Shown here: positions 8,093 through 15,735 of the stretch, in pieces
Layout: every line of letters begins with the position of its first letter
How positions within the stretch are numbered: the stretch's first letter is position 1
From: Treponema sp.
Lineage (GTDB): Bacteria; Spirochaetota; Spirochaetia; Treponematales; Breznakiellaceae
DNA: 25,525 bases
Direction of reading: 5' to 3'
Assembly: GCA_031263265.1 (NCBI GenBank)
Contig: JAISGE010000030.1
Location: 1 to 25,525 of the forward strand
Notes under the pieces: generated by a model
The model's input: only the letters and a program-made list of their open reading frames with translations
What the model was told of the DNA's origin: nothing
The model's database searches: none
Translations under genes and position numbers: made by a program

Positions 8093-8851
8093 TTATTCCT
8101 GTTCAGGAAGCCGAAGGATCGCTATAAAGGTGGGGGCGCTGTAAATGGGTGAAAAATTGGCATCAGTTCCGGTTGCAACTATGTACAATGCTACATACGT
8201 GAAGCGGACATCCGCAGTACTACCAGACAGAGCAGCCACGTCCGCGTTTACCCCAGATGATACATTAGCATTGGTGTTTAATTCTGGGGTGTTAATGAAA
8301 TATCGATCCTGTGGTACCGGGTTAAAAAGTCCGTCCCCCGTAGAACGCCGCAAATTATACGAGACATCGTCGATAATCAACACGGGAATGGATCCGGGAA
8401 CCTGGATAAAATCCAAGGTAATGGTCTTGTTTCGGGAATTAGGGGATAGGAGATTTTCAATATCAGCTCCTTCTACGGTAAGGGACTGATAGCTTCGGTT
8501 TCTGAAAAGACTGCCCACCGAAGTGCTGATCGTAGTATCCGCATTGGCAGTATACGGCCAAATTGCCCTATAATCTGTATCCAGACTTGGGTTTAAAGTA
8601 CTCAGGTCACCTTGACTTATACGCCCCTGAAGGGGAACCGCACTGATATAGATACGATAATAGAGGGTAAAATGAGTAAGATATTCACTTACCTCTGCCA
8701 GGGAAAGGGTAATCGTAGCCTTGGAATTTAATTCCACTTCAATATATCCTGATACCGGATACAGAAAAGCATAGTCCTCAATGCCGCATGAACTAAACGC
8801 AAAGAGGAACAACAAACACCAACATAAGGAATCAAGCCGCTTTGGAAGCAT
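8093..8851 (-). CDS. lipoprotein, 252 aa, function unknown
   Basis: The chosen start is ATG 8849-8851, which gives a lipoprotein signal (MLPKRLDSLCWCLLFLFAFSSC) with the lipidated Cys at residue 22. It leaves 8 bases after the upstream gene. A longer open frame to 8986 exists but would overlap the upstream TPR gene by 128 bases and bury the signal peptide. The mature part is rich in Ser, Thr, Asn and beta-type sequence (for example YIEVELNSKATITLSLAEVS) and looks like an exported beta-sandwich protein. No ribosome-binding site is obvious, so translation may be coupled to the gene upstream. A spacer of 189 bases follows before the next lipoprotein, with no clear terminator. I recognise no named family. 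Confidence 0.82.
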   Translation of the reverse strand: MLPKRLDSLCWCLLFLFAFSSCGIEDYAFLYPVSGYIEVELNSKATITLSLAEVSEYLTHFTLYYRIYISAVPLQGRISQGDLSTLNPSLDTDYRAIWPYTANADTTISTSVGSLFRNRSYQSLTVEGADIENLLSPNSRNKTITLDFIQVPGSIPVLIIDDVSYNLRRSTGDGLFNPVPQDRYFINTPELNTNANVSSGVNADVAALSGSTADVRFTYVALYIVATGTDANFSPIYSAPTFIAILRLPEQE

Positions 8852-8858
8852 CAGTGGT

Positions 8859-9632
8859 TCATCGAGATTTGAGGAATATGATCCTGCTTTGGGCAAGACT
8901 GGTCCATATCGCATCGTTAGGCCAGGTATTGAGCAGACCTTGGTAGGCTTCAAGGGCAGCCTCTTGGTGGTTCTGGGCCTCTTCAAGTCGTCCTATGGAA
9001 AACTGAGCCCGGGCAGCCCCGGGAAATATATCCTTGAAGGCTATACTCTGGCGATACAGCTCAATGGCTCCTGGAATATTATCCCCTTCTTCTGCAGCAA
9101 ACGCCGCATTACATAAGGAAACCGGGACCAGGTAGGTTTTTTTCCCGGCCTTGGCTGCATTGGTCCAGGCTTTTTCCGCGTCTTCCCAGGCTTTTTTATC
9201 TGCGTAGAGACTTCCTAAAATCGAGTAGCCCCGCGCACCGGCATAACCAGTATGCCGGGAGGCAAAGCGGGAAAGCTCGTCTACCAAGGCTTCAACATCC
9301 GCTGCTTTGGAAGGCTCATCCAGATCAATCCTGAGCGCATCATAGCGCTGATTAAAATCCTCAAGCTGCCCAAGGGCCTTCTTATGCAGCACATCCCGAA
9401 TGCTTACGGTTGCAATAAACCCTATCAAAAGCACCAAAATACCCAGCGAACCAAAGGCAATCGGTTTTCGGTTACGCTGTATAAACCGGTTAAGCCCTTC
9501 GCTCATAGTAGTCGCTTCACCCTGTCGCTGGGCTTCATGTTTCTCAGATTTTACCAATTGTATCACCTGTTCCTTTCCTCGAGGTTCTTTCTTACGATTA
9601 CTTTGCACCGTAGGTTCTGTACGTTCTGCCAT
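8859..9632 (-). CDS. membrane-anchored TPR protein (YfgM-like), 257 aa
   Basis: A charged cytosolic N-terminus of about 55 residues leads to one transmembrane helix (about 57-77, PIAFGSLGILVLLIGFIATV). A periplasmic region with TPR-like helix pairs follows (YSILGSLYADKKAWEDAEKAW; AQFSIGRLEEAQNHQEAALEAY). This layout resembles the YfgM family, where the periplasmic TPR assists envelope protein folding; that similarity is architectural and not proof of function. AAGGAG lies 8 bases before the ATG. The gene is followed after 7 bases by the 252-residue lipoprotein, so the two probably act together at the envelope. The 78-base spacer upstream carries three GGTAAG copies and the palindrome AAGGTACCTT. 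Confidence 0.85.
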   Translation of the reverse strand: MAERTEPTVQSNRKKEPRGKEQVIQLVKSEKHEAQRQGEATTMSEGLNRFIQRNRKPIAFGSLGILVLLIGFIATVSIRDVLHKKALGQLEDFNQRYDALRIDLDEPSKAADVEALVDELSRFASRHTGYAGARGYSILGSLYADKKAWEDAEKAWTNAAKAGKKTYLVPVSLCNAAFAAEEGDNIPGAIELYRQSIAFKDIFPGAARAQFSIGRLEEAQNHQEAALEAYQGLLNTWPNDAIWTSLAQSRIIFLKSR

Positions 9633-9710
9633 GATACTGACTCCTTACCATTAATACAAGGTACCTTACCCCAGTACCTCAAGCTTACCTTAACTAGTTC
9701 AACTAAAACA

Positions 9711-11231
9711 TTAACTTAAACGGATAGCTAATTCTTTAATAAGCTTTGATAAATAGGTTCTTTGTATATCCAATGCCTTAGCGGTTTCCGTTTGATTCCC
9801 CTGATGTTCTTCCAGGACTTTTTTAATAAAATACGTCTTAAACGCGGTAATAGCGCTTTTTAAGTCCCGGCTCCCTTCTTCCTGCGTTCTTTCCTGGAAT
9901 AAAGGATTGGCGGTCTTTTTAAGGAAGAGATCCTCTACTTGTATCCACTGGGTTTGTCCAATAACACAGGCCCGCTCAATGCAGTTTTCCAATTCCCGGA
10001 TATTACCCGGCCATGAGTAAGCAAGCATAGCATCCATGGCTTCCGGGGAAAACCCTGCAAACTGCTTTTTGGTCTCCAGCATACCCTGAGAAAGAAAAAA
10101 TGCCGCTAACTCAGGGATATCTTCAGACCGTTGCCTAAGGGGGGGTATATAGAGGGGTAAAACATTCAGCCGGTAATACAAATCGTTTCTGAACTTCTTT
10201 TCAGCTACCAGGGCTTCAATGTCCTTATTCGTAGCCGCTAAAATACGCACGTTTACCGTAATTGACGTTTCTGAACCAACCCTTTCAAAGGTTTTCTCCT
10301 GAATAACCCGGAGTAATTTAGCCTGCAAAGGCAAAGCCAGGTCTCCAATTTCATCAAGGAAGATGGTTCCCCCTTCGGCCAACTCAAAACGGCCCCGCCG
10401 GTCTGTAATCGCATTGGTAAAAGCCCCTTTCACATGGCCAAAAAGTTCACTTTCAAGGAGTCCCTCAGGCAGAGCCGCACAATTTATCCGGATGAAGGGC
10501 TTAGTACTCCGCAGACTGCGCAGGTGTATCTGTTCGGCAAAAAGCTCTTTCCCCACCCCGCTTTCCCCCAGGATAAGCACCGATGAATCAGTTTTGGCGA
10601 TCCGCTCAACAATCTCAAGTTTTGCCACCATAATCGGACTCTTGGCTATCATAGTATGATACCCTTGGTCTGTTTTAAGCTGATCCTGTAAGTGCTGAAT
10701 CGTGCTTCGAGCGCTTTCAATACTTTGGGCATTGACAATGGCCAAAGCTGCTTGATTGGCGAATATTTCAAGCCATTCAAGATCGTCTTGGATAAAGGAT
10801 AGATCGTTTTTTTTATTAATGAGCTCAATAACCCCGATACACTGATCCTTGACCCGCATAGGCACCGCCATCATGGTCCGAGAAGGATAATCAATCTGCT
10901 GTGCAATACTTTGAAGATGACGCTTGTCGTTGACTACATCGTTGATGATGACCGATTTATTATGCCGAACAACCCAGCCGGCGATCCCTTCTTCGAGTTT
11001 TACCGTAAACCGTTTTACCTCAGCACCCTTGGAACCAAGGGCTATATCAAAGTACAACTCCCCTGCATCTTGATCAAGCAAGAGCAAACTCGAAGACTCA
11101 CATGCACACAACCGGGTTGCAGAATCCAGAATTTGGGTTACTAATGAATGAGCATCCTGATAATTGGAATTAATAAGGGTATTAATCTCAATCAGGGTAT
11201 TAAATTTCTGGATGTCAATCTGAGACAGCAT
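9711..11231 (-). CDS. sigma-54-dependent transcriptional activator with GAF sensor
   Basis: The 506-residue enhancer-binding protein has an N-terminal GAF domain (about 15-170), an AAA+ domain (about 190-430) and a Fis-type helix-turn-helix (about 478-501). The AAA+ domain shows Walker A GESGVGKE (222-229), the sigma-54 contact loop GAFTNA (269-274), Walker B TIFLDE (289-294) and WPGNIREL (407-414). It remodels sigma-54 RNA polymerase at -24/-12 promoters in response to a ligand bound by GAF. There is no receiver domain, so no histidine kinase is needed. The loop differs from the canonical GAFTGA. It lies 14 bases after rpsA, so it may be co-transcribed with it. No convincing sigma-54 promoter was found in the window, so its targets are unknown. 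Confidence 0.93.
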   Translation of the reverse strand: MLSQIDIQKFNTLIEINTLINSNYQDAHSLVTQILDSATRLCACESSSLLLLDQDAGELYFDIALGSKGAEVKRFTVKLEEGIAGWVVRHNKSVIINDVVNDKRHLQSIAQQIDYPSRTMMAVPMRVKDQCIGVIELINKKNDLSFIQDDLEWLEIFANQAALAIVNAQSIESARSTIQHLQDQLKTDQGYHTMIAKSPIMVAKLEIVERIAKTDSSVLILGESGVGKELFAEQIHLRSLRSTKPFIRINCAALPEGLLESELFGHVKGAFTNAITDRRGRFELAEGGTIFLDEIGDLALPLQAKLLRVIQEKTFERVGSETSITVNVRILAATNKDIEALVAEKKFRNDLYYRLNVLPLYIPPLRQRSEDIPELAAFFLSQGMLETKKQFAGFSPEAMDAMLAYSWPGNIRELENCIERACVIGQTQWIQVEDLFLKKTANPLFQERTQEEGSRDLKSAITAFKTYFIKKVLEEHQGNQTETAKALDIQRTYLSKLIKELAIRLS

Positions 11232-11245
11232 ACCACTGCGGTTTT

Positions 11246-13615
11246 TTAAGAACTCCCCTTAGACCGCAAAAAATCTCCCAAGGTAAAGGTAGAACCATCC
11301 GATTCTCCTGCGGTAATATACCGGGAAAATTCCTCCCGCTGCATCTTCTTCTGATAATCCCGGATAGAAAAGGCCACTTTTTGCTTATCAGGCTGCAATT
11401 CCAGCACGACCGCTTTGATCTTATCCCCTACATGGTACTTCTTGAGGGCCTCATCAGGACTTTCTTCCCGGGTTTCAGGGAGGTTGGTTTTATGGATAAG
11501 CCCTTCGATGCCTCCCGGAACCCGCACAAAAATCCCGAAATCAGTAACTGAAGATACATCCCCTTCTACCAGGGAACCCGACCTGTAGGCTTGGGCAAAA
11601 CTCTGCCACGGATCTTCGGTAAGCTGCTTGATCCCCAGTTTAATGTTCCGGTTTTCCCGGTCAACATCGATCACCATGATCTCCACGTCTTGACCCACCT
11701 GGAGTTCACTGCCCGGGTGCTTTACCTTTTTAGTCCAGGAAATATCATCCCCCAAAAGAAGCCCGTCGATCCCCTCTTCCAGCTCAATGAAAGCACCTAT
11801 ATTGGTAAGTTTTACCACCTTTCTGGTCAAACGGGTTCCTATTGAGTACCGATCCTCCACGTTATTCCAGGGATTGGCAGTAACCTGTTTCAAGCCCAAG
11901 GAGACCCTGCCGGCCTGGAGATCGTACCCAAGGATCATACATTCCACTGCATCTCCGATGCTGACCACTTCATCAGGCCGCTGAATCTTCTTGATCCAGG
12001 AAAACTCAGAAATGTGGGCAAGACCCTCGATCCCTTCTTCCAATTCAATAAACGCACCGAATTCAGTGAGTTTCGTAACCTTTCCCTGGACTATCGCATT
12101 CACATGGTACTTATCTTCAAAATGAACCCAAGGATCATCGGTAAAATGTTTCAGCGACAAGTTGATACGCTTCCCAATCGGATCAAGCCGGATCACCTTG
12201 AGGTAAATCTCCTGACCTTTCTTTACAAAATCCTTAGGCCGGGTTACATGCCCCCAACTCATATCATTGATATGCAAGAGTCCATCGAATCCACCGAGAT
12301 CAATAAACGCCCCAAAAGAGGTAAAACTCTTGACCGTACCGACCACATCAGCCCCGATAGGGGTATTTTCAAAGAAATTGTTCCGTTTCTGTTCTATTTC
12401 TTCTTCAAGCCACTTGCGGCGGTTTACCACAATATTGACTTTTCCGTCGGAATAGAGACGCTCCACATAACACAAAACCGTCATATCCAGGAGCTTATCC
12501 GGTTTATCCACCTTTTGGGCATCTGACTGACTGATAGGGAGGAATGCATGGACCCCTCCACCCAGGTTGACATCATATCCACCTTTGACGAGCTTTTCGA
12601 TAGTCCCCTCCACCGGAGTATGATCCTGAAAAGCCTGCCTGAGATTTCTCCAAAACAGCTTAACATCTGCCTTCTGTTTGGAAATAATCACTTCCCCGTG
12701 TTTATTCTCTTTGGTAATGAGGATAACCGATACGGGGTCTCCCACCTGGGGAATTTCCGTAAACTCTGAAATCGGAATCTTCCCTTCCGATTTGTAGCCT
12801 ACATCAACAAATACCTGGTCTTGGGTAACCTGAATAACGATCCCCTCGACGATCTGCCCCTCTTCTAATTGTTCAAGGGATTTAAGATACTCTTCCTGTA
12901 ATTGTGTCTGGATGTTGTCGGCGGAATTATTCGACTCATCCATCGGACTCGTGTCCGACTCCACTTCCATCTGGGCCATGGTTGATCCTTCTATGGTAAT
13001 ATTCTTTATTAATTTGTCATAAACTTGCTTAATGGTCAAGTGCGAAGTATCTAAAACAATGACTCCCGGCGCAATTTTCAGACTTCCTTCGGCTTTATGT
13101 TGATCGATCTCATCCCGCCGGGCAATGGATTCCTGGATTGCTTCAAGGCTGAGTTCCGATACTCCCTGTTCATAGCGCCGCTTGGCCCGCTCCTCCACCG
13201 AAGCATCCAAATAGAAACGATGTTCTGCATGAGGGAAAACCACGGTGGTCATATCCCGTCCCTCCACCACTATATCTCCCCCAATCCTGCGGATGAGCTC
13301 GTTTACTACATGGCGAATAGGTACGATCCCCGACAGGGGAGCGGTAAACCGGTCAATCTCATCGGTATGCAGGAGGGCCGATACATCCTCATCATCCAGA
13401 TAAACGAGGCCGTTTTGGTAGGTAATAGCCGCGTGTTTGGCATAATCAACCGCAGTTTCAGGGTCAGTAGGCTCAATGTGGTTTCGCAGGCAACCCAAAG
13501 CAATAGCACGATAAAGGTTCCCTGAGTTTACATACGTAAACCCCAACTTTTCTGCTACAAGCCTGGCAATAGTGCTTTTCCCTGAACCTGCGGGGCCATC
13601 AATAGCAATTACCAT
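11246..13615 (-). CDS. cmk-rpsA: cytidylate kinase fused to 30S ribosomal protein S1
   Basis: From ATG 13613-13615 the product is 789 residues. Residues 1 to about 205 are CMP/dCMP kinase (Walker A GPAGSGKS, GRDMTTVVFP, RRDEIDQHK lid, LDTSHL). Residues 213-789 are a full S1 with six OB-fold S1 motifs, the first LEEGQIVEGIVIQVT and the last GSLVEGDVSSVTDFGIFVRVPGG. Kinase makes CDP and dCDP; S1 brings mRNA to the 30S subunit. In E. coli the two are adjacent separate genes; fusion is known in Treponema. The start is supported by GGAG 9 bases upstream and a promoter at 13678-13707; a longer TTG start at 13675 would lie at the expected transcription start. GRDMTT replaces the usual GRDIGT. An internal ribosome-binding site and ATG lie at the S1 boundary. 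Confidence 0.95.
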   Translation of the reverse strand: MVIAIDGPAGSGKSTIARLVAEKLGFTYVNSGNLYRAIALGCLRNHIEPTDPETAVDYAKHAAITYQNGLVYLDDEDVSALLHTDEIDRFTAPLSGIVPIRHVVNELIRRIGGDIVVEGRDMTTVVFPHAEHRFYLDASVEERAKRRYEQGVSELSLEAIQESIARRDEIDQHKAEGSLKIAPGVIVLDTSHLTIKQVYDKLIKNITIEGSTMAQMEVESDTSPMDESNNSADNIQTQLQEEYLKSLEQLEEGQIVEGIVIQVTQDQVFVDVGYKSEGKIPISEFTEIPQVGDPVSVILITKENKHGEVIISKQKADVKLFWRNLRQAFQDHTPVEGTIEKLVKGGYDVNLGGGVHAFLPISQSDAQKVDKPDKLLDMTVLCYVERLYSDGKVNIVVNRRKWLEEEIEQKRNNFFENTPIGADVVGTVKSFTSFGAFIDLGGFDGLLHINDMSWGHVTRPKDFVKKGQEIYLKVIRLDPIGKRINLSLKHFTDDPWVHFEDKYHVNAIVQGKVTKLTEFGAFIELEEGIEGLAHISEFSWIKKIQRPDEVVSIGDAVECMILGYDLQAGRVSLGLKQVTANPWNNVEDRYSIGTRLTRKVVKLTNIGAFIELEEGIDGLLLGDDISWTKKVKHPGSELQVGQDVEIMVIDVDRENRNIKLGIKQLTEDPWQSFAQAYRSGSLVEGDVSSVTDFGIFVRVPGGIEGLIHKTNLPETREESPDEALKKYHVGDKIKAVVLELQPDKQKVAFSIRDYQKKMQREEFSRYITAGESDGSTFTLGDFLRSKGSS
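12977..12990 (-). promoter_or_regulatory. internal Shine-Dalgarno and ATG for separate S1 translation
   Basis: Inside the cmk-rpsA frame, AAGGA (12986-12990, minus strand) lies 6 bases before an in-frame ATG (12977-12979). That ATG is codon 213, at the junction between kinase and S1, and gives a 577-residue S1 beginning MAQMEVESD, close to the normal size of free S1 (557 in E. coli). This suggests that free S1 is also made from the fusion message. It is inference until tested. Confidence 0.55.
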
Positions 13616-13677
13616 AAGCTTCTTCTCCAATATGGTGGAGACATCATGATTAAACTCATCAATAAACCTTAGCAATT

Positions 13678-13707
13678 ACTATATCCTAATCACCCCTTAC
13701 ACGTCAA
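13678..13707 (-). promoter_or_regulatory. sigma-70 type promoter for cmk-rpsA
   Basis: TTGACG (13702-13707) and TATAGT (13678-13683) on the minus strand are separated by 18 bases; each matches 5 of 6 consensus bases. The start of transcription would be near 13671, giving a leader of about 55 bases to the ATG at 13615. The site lies in the 168-base gap after purH. Confidence 0.6.
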
Positions 13708-13783
13708 CTCCTGCAGCGGGCGAGGTGGAATTAGTACCCAAGGGGGTATGCATCCCTTTGTTCCTACTGCAGGCCCGAAGCGG

Positions 13784-15403
13784 TCAGTGTTTGAAGTGTC
13801 TGGTTCTGGTGAAGACCATAGCTAAACCAAGATTATCACACGCATCTATTGAAGGTTGGTCGTTCTGGGAACCTCCGGGTTGGATGATGCTTTTGATACC
13901 TGCGGCAGCAGCCGCCTCAATCACATCCGGGAAAGGGAAGAAGGCGTCTGAGGCAAGCACCCGAGGGGCTGCGCCATCATCAGCGCCTGTAGCAGCAGTG
14001 GCCACCGTGACCCGCTGGGCCCGGTTTAGGGCCAGTTCTGCAGCCCAGACCCGGTTGGTCTCACCTGCACCGATACCCAGGGCAGCCCGGTTTTTTGCCA
14101 CCAGTACTGCATTGGATTTGACATACTGGACCGCCCTCATGCCGAAGATCATATCGGCAATATCTTCCGGTTCAGGTGCGAGCTTGGTTACCTGCTCCCA
14201 ACTTTTAAGGAGTATATGATCGGTATCCTGTACCAAAAGGCCCCCATCCACAGAAACATATTCCAGGGGTTGCTGGGGACTAAAAGGAGCCTTCATGATC
14301 CGCAAATTTTTCTTTTGTTTCAGGATTTGTAATGCCTCAGCATCAAAGTCCGGGGCCACCACGATTTCCAGAAACAGTTCTACCAATTTCTTTGCAGTCT
14401 GGACATCCATAGGGACATTACAGCCCACGATACCGCCGAAGATAGAAACCGGATCGCAGTTGTATGCCTTGGTATATGCCTCAAGCAGGCTCTTCCCCAG
14501 GGCAATCCCACAGGGAGTATTGTGCTTCACCGCCACACAACAAACCGGGGGCAACTTGGGGAAATCCGGCACGATCCCTTCCAGGTCTACTTCTCCCAAG
14601 GGAAGGGTTCCGTCTGAAGGAAGGCCGAAAGCGCAGACCACCTTCCATGCCAGATCCAAGTCCCGGATGTTGTTATAACTCACCTCTTTTCCAGAGAGCT
14701 GTTCCATAGCAGCAAAAGCCCCAGGCGCATCGGTATTACAATACAGGGTCGCGGATTGATGATAATTTTCACCATACCGGAGGACTTGGGTCTTTTTAAG
14801 AGACAGGGGCAAATACTCAGGGAGGGGTTCGTCTAGGAGATACCGGGCAACCGCGCCGTCATACGCAGAAGTCAGGGCAAAAACCTTGCCTGCCAGGGCT
14901 TTACGCTGATCCGGCGACAGATCCCCCTCGTGTTGTAAGGCGCCTATTACCCCGGCGTAATCTGCAGGATCCGAAATCACGATCACCTCTTGGTAATTCT
15001 TCGCGGCTGAACGCAACATCGCGGCTCCCCCCATATCAATGAATTCCAGGGTTTCCTCAAGGGTAAGGCCGGCCTGAACTTTTTCAAAGAAGGGATACAG
15101 GTTGACGCAGACCAAATCAATGGGAGCAAAACCCGCTTTTTCCAAGGCCGCAAGGTGTGTTGGGTCCTGGCGCTTGGCTAAAAGTCCTGCATGAATCGCA
15201 GGGTGTAGCGTTTTAACCCGGCCGTCAAGACATTCGGGAAAACCGGTTACGGTTTTAACATCCAACACCGGAATCTGCTGCTCTTGCAGAAACCGGAAGG
15301 TACCGCCTGTGGAGAGAATTTCCCAGCCTGATGCAGCCAAAAAAGAAGCTAACTTGGTGATTCCTTCCTTATCAAACACGCTGATAAGCGCCCGTTTTTT
15401 CAT
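13784..15403 (-). CDS. purH: bifunctional AICAR formyltransferase / IMP cyclohydrolase
   Basis: The 539-residue protein carries out the last two steps of purine synthesis, AICAR to FAICAR to IMP. The N-terminal MGS-type cyclohydrolase domain shows ISVFDKEGI, STGGT (31-35), DGRVKTLHP (60-68), VNLYPF and MGGAAMLRSAAKN. The formyltransferase part has LRYGENYHQSA, catalytic Lys293-His294 in VKHNTPCGIA, and the C-terminus SDAFFPFPD, IQPGGSQND, GLAMVFT and RHFKH. Two conserved motifs are altered: KHxNPCG reads KHNTPCG, and GENPHQ reads GENYHQ. AGGAGG lies 5 bases before the ATG. It stands alone without other pur genes. A second, overlapping translation start lies just upstream. Confidence 0.96.
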   Translation of the reverse strand: MKKRALISVFDKEGITKLASFLAASGWEILSTGGTFRFLQEQQIPVLDVKTVTGFPECLDGRVKTLHPAIHAGLLAKRQDPTHLAALEKAGFAPIDLVCVNLYPFFEKVQAGLTLEETLEFIDMGGAAMLRSAAKNYQEVIVISDPADYAGVIGALQHEGDLSPDQRKALAGKVFALTSAYDGAVARYLLDEPLPEYLPLSLKKTQVLRYGENYHQSATLYCNTDAPGAFAAMEQLSGKEVSYNNIRDLDLAWKVVCAFGLPSDGTLPLGEVDLEGIVPDFPKLPPVCCVAVKHNTPCGIALGKSLLEAYTKAYNCDPVSIFGGIVGCNVPMDVQTAKKLVELFLEIVVAPDFDAEALQILKQKKNLRIMKAPFSPQQPLEYVSVDGGLLVQDTDHILLKSWEQVTKLAPEPEDIADMIFGMRAVQYVKSNAVLVAKNRAALGIGAGETNRVWAAELALNRAQRVTVATAATGADDGAAPRVLASDAFFPFPDVIEAAAAAGIKSIIQPGGSQNDQPSIDACDNLGLAMVFTRTRHFKH

Positions 15404-15422
15404 GGTGTCCTCCTAATTGCAT
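15372..15422 (-). promoter_or_regulatory. short upstream ORF overlapping the purH start
   Basis: An ATG at 15420-15422, preceded by GAGGGCACC, opens a 16-codon frame (MQLGGHHEKTGAYQRV) that overlaps the purH start in another frame and stops at 15372-15374. The initiation segments GAGGGCACCATG and GAGGACACCATG, 19 bases apart, differ by one base, so the ribosome-binding site and start appear duplicated. It could reduce or gate purH translation. No direct evidence of translation exists. Confidence 0.4.
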
Positions 15423-15735
15423 GGTGCCCTCTTAATGGTTATATCGTTACTAAAACCTCGATACTCGAACCAGTTTCAAAACTGAAGTTTTGAAAGAGCC
15501 TCATGGTACGCCAATAGCCAATGCAGACCCAATACCCATATCCAGCGAAGATGCGTTTGAAGTGTAGGCCGTCTTTGCCTGCTTGGTAGCTATCCTACTG
15601 AACTGATAGATTTTATTACCCAAATCTGCTAATATACAGCTTTATTATATGGACTTTTATGATCCTTGCCTATAGCGTTGCGATCTTCGCACCAGGTGAG
15701 AGCGGGTAAAGACCACATAAGAATGGAGGAACATT
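15404..15735. other. divergent intergenic region between purH and the siroheme reductase
   Basis: This 332-base spacer must hold both promoters. On the purH side there is TATAAC (5 of 6 to the -10 consensus) about 45 bases upstream of the ATG, without a good -35. The middle holds the dispersed repeat at 15465-15504. A minus-strand open frame of about 46 codons (stop 15501-15503) has no start or ribosome-binding site of note. AT-rich stretches near 15629-15652 could serve the plus-strand gene, and a small hairpin (TGCGA/TCGCA) lies near 15679-15691. I see no tRNA or recognisable riboswitch. Confidence 0.5.
15465..15504 (+). repeat. dispersed repeat, long form with hairpin
   Basis: TCGAACCAGTTTCAAAAC (15465-15482) and AGCCTCAT (15497-15504) match the short copy at 3330-3355 except for two A/G changes. 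The 14 bases between them create a perfect 9-base hairpin (TTTCAAAAC, loop TGAA, GTTTTGAAA; 15474-15495). No U-run follows, so it is not an obvious terminator. Confidence 0.5.

Noticed and set aside
8852..8986. N-terminal extension of the 252-residue lipoprotein
   Set aside because: It would overlap the upstream TPR gene and place the lipoprotein signal 45 residues inside the protein.
11236..11276. Inverted repeat TGCGGT/ACCGCA at the end of cmk-rpsA
   Set aside because: Arms of 6 bases with a loop of about 20 and no U-run; too weak to call a terminator between rpsA and the activator gene.
13735..13765. Small AAGGG/CCCTT hairpin after purH
   Set aside because: Five base pairs, large loop, no U-run; termination is not supported.
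15455..15475. GGTTCGAG on the minus strand resembling a tRNA T-loop
   Set aside because: No T-stem, acceptor stem or anticodon arm can be formed around it; it belongs to the dispersed repeat.
15501..15641. Minus-strand open frame of 46 codons in the divergent spacer, ending in MGIGSALAIGVP
   Set aside because: Only a TTG start without ribosome-binding site, and no recognisable family; it could be a remnant but there is no evidence.
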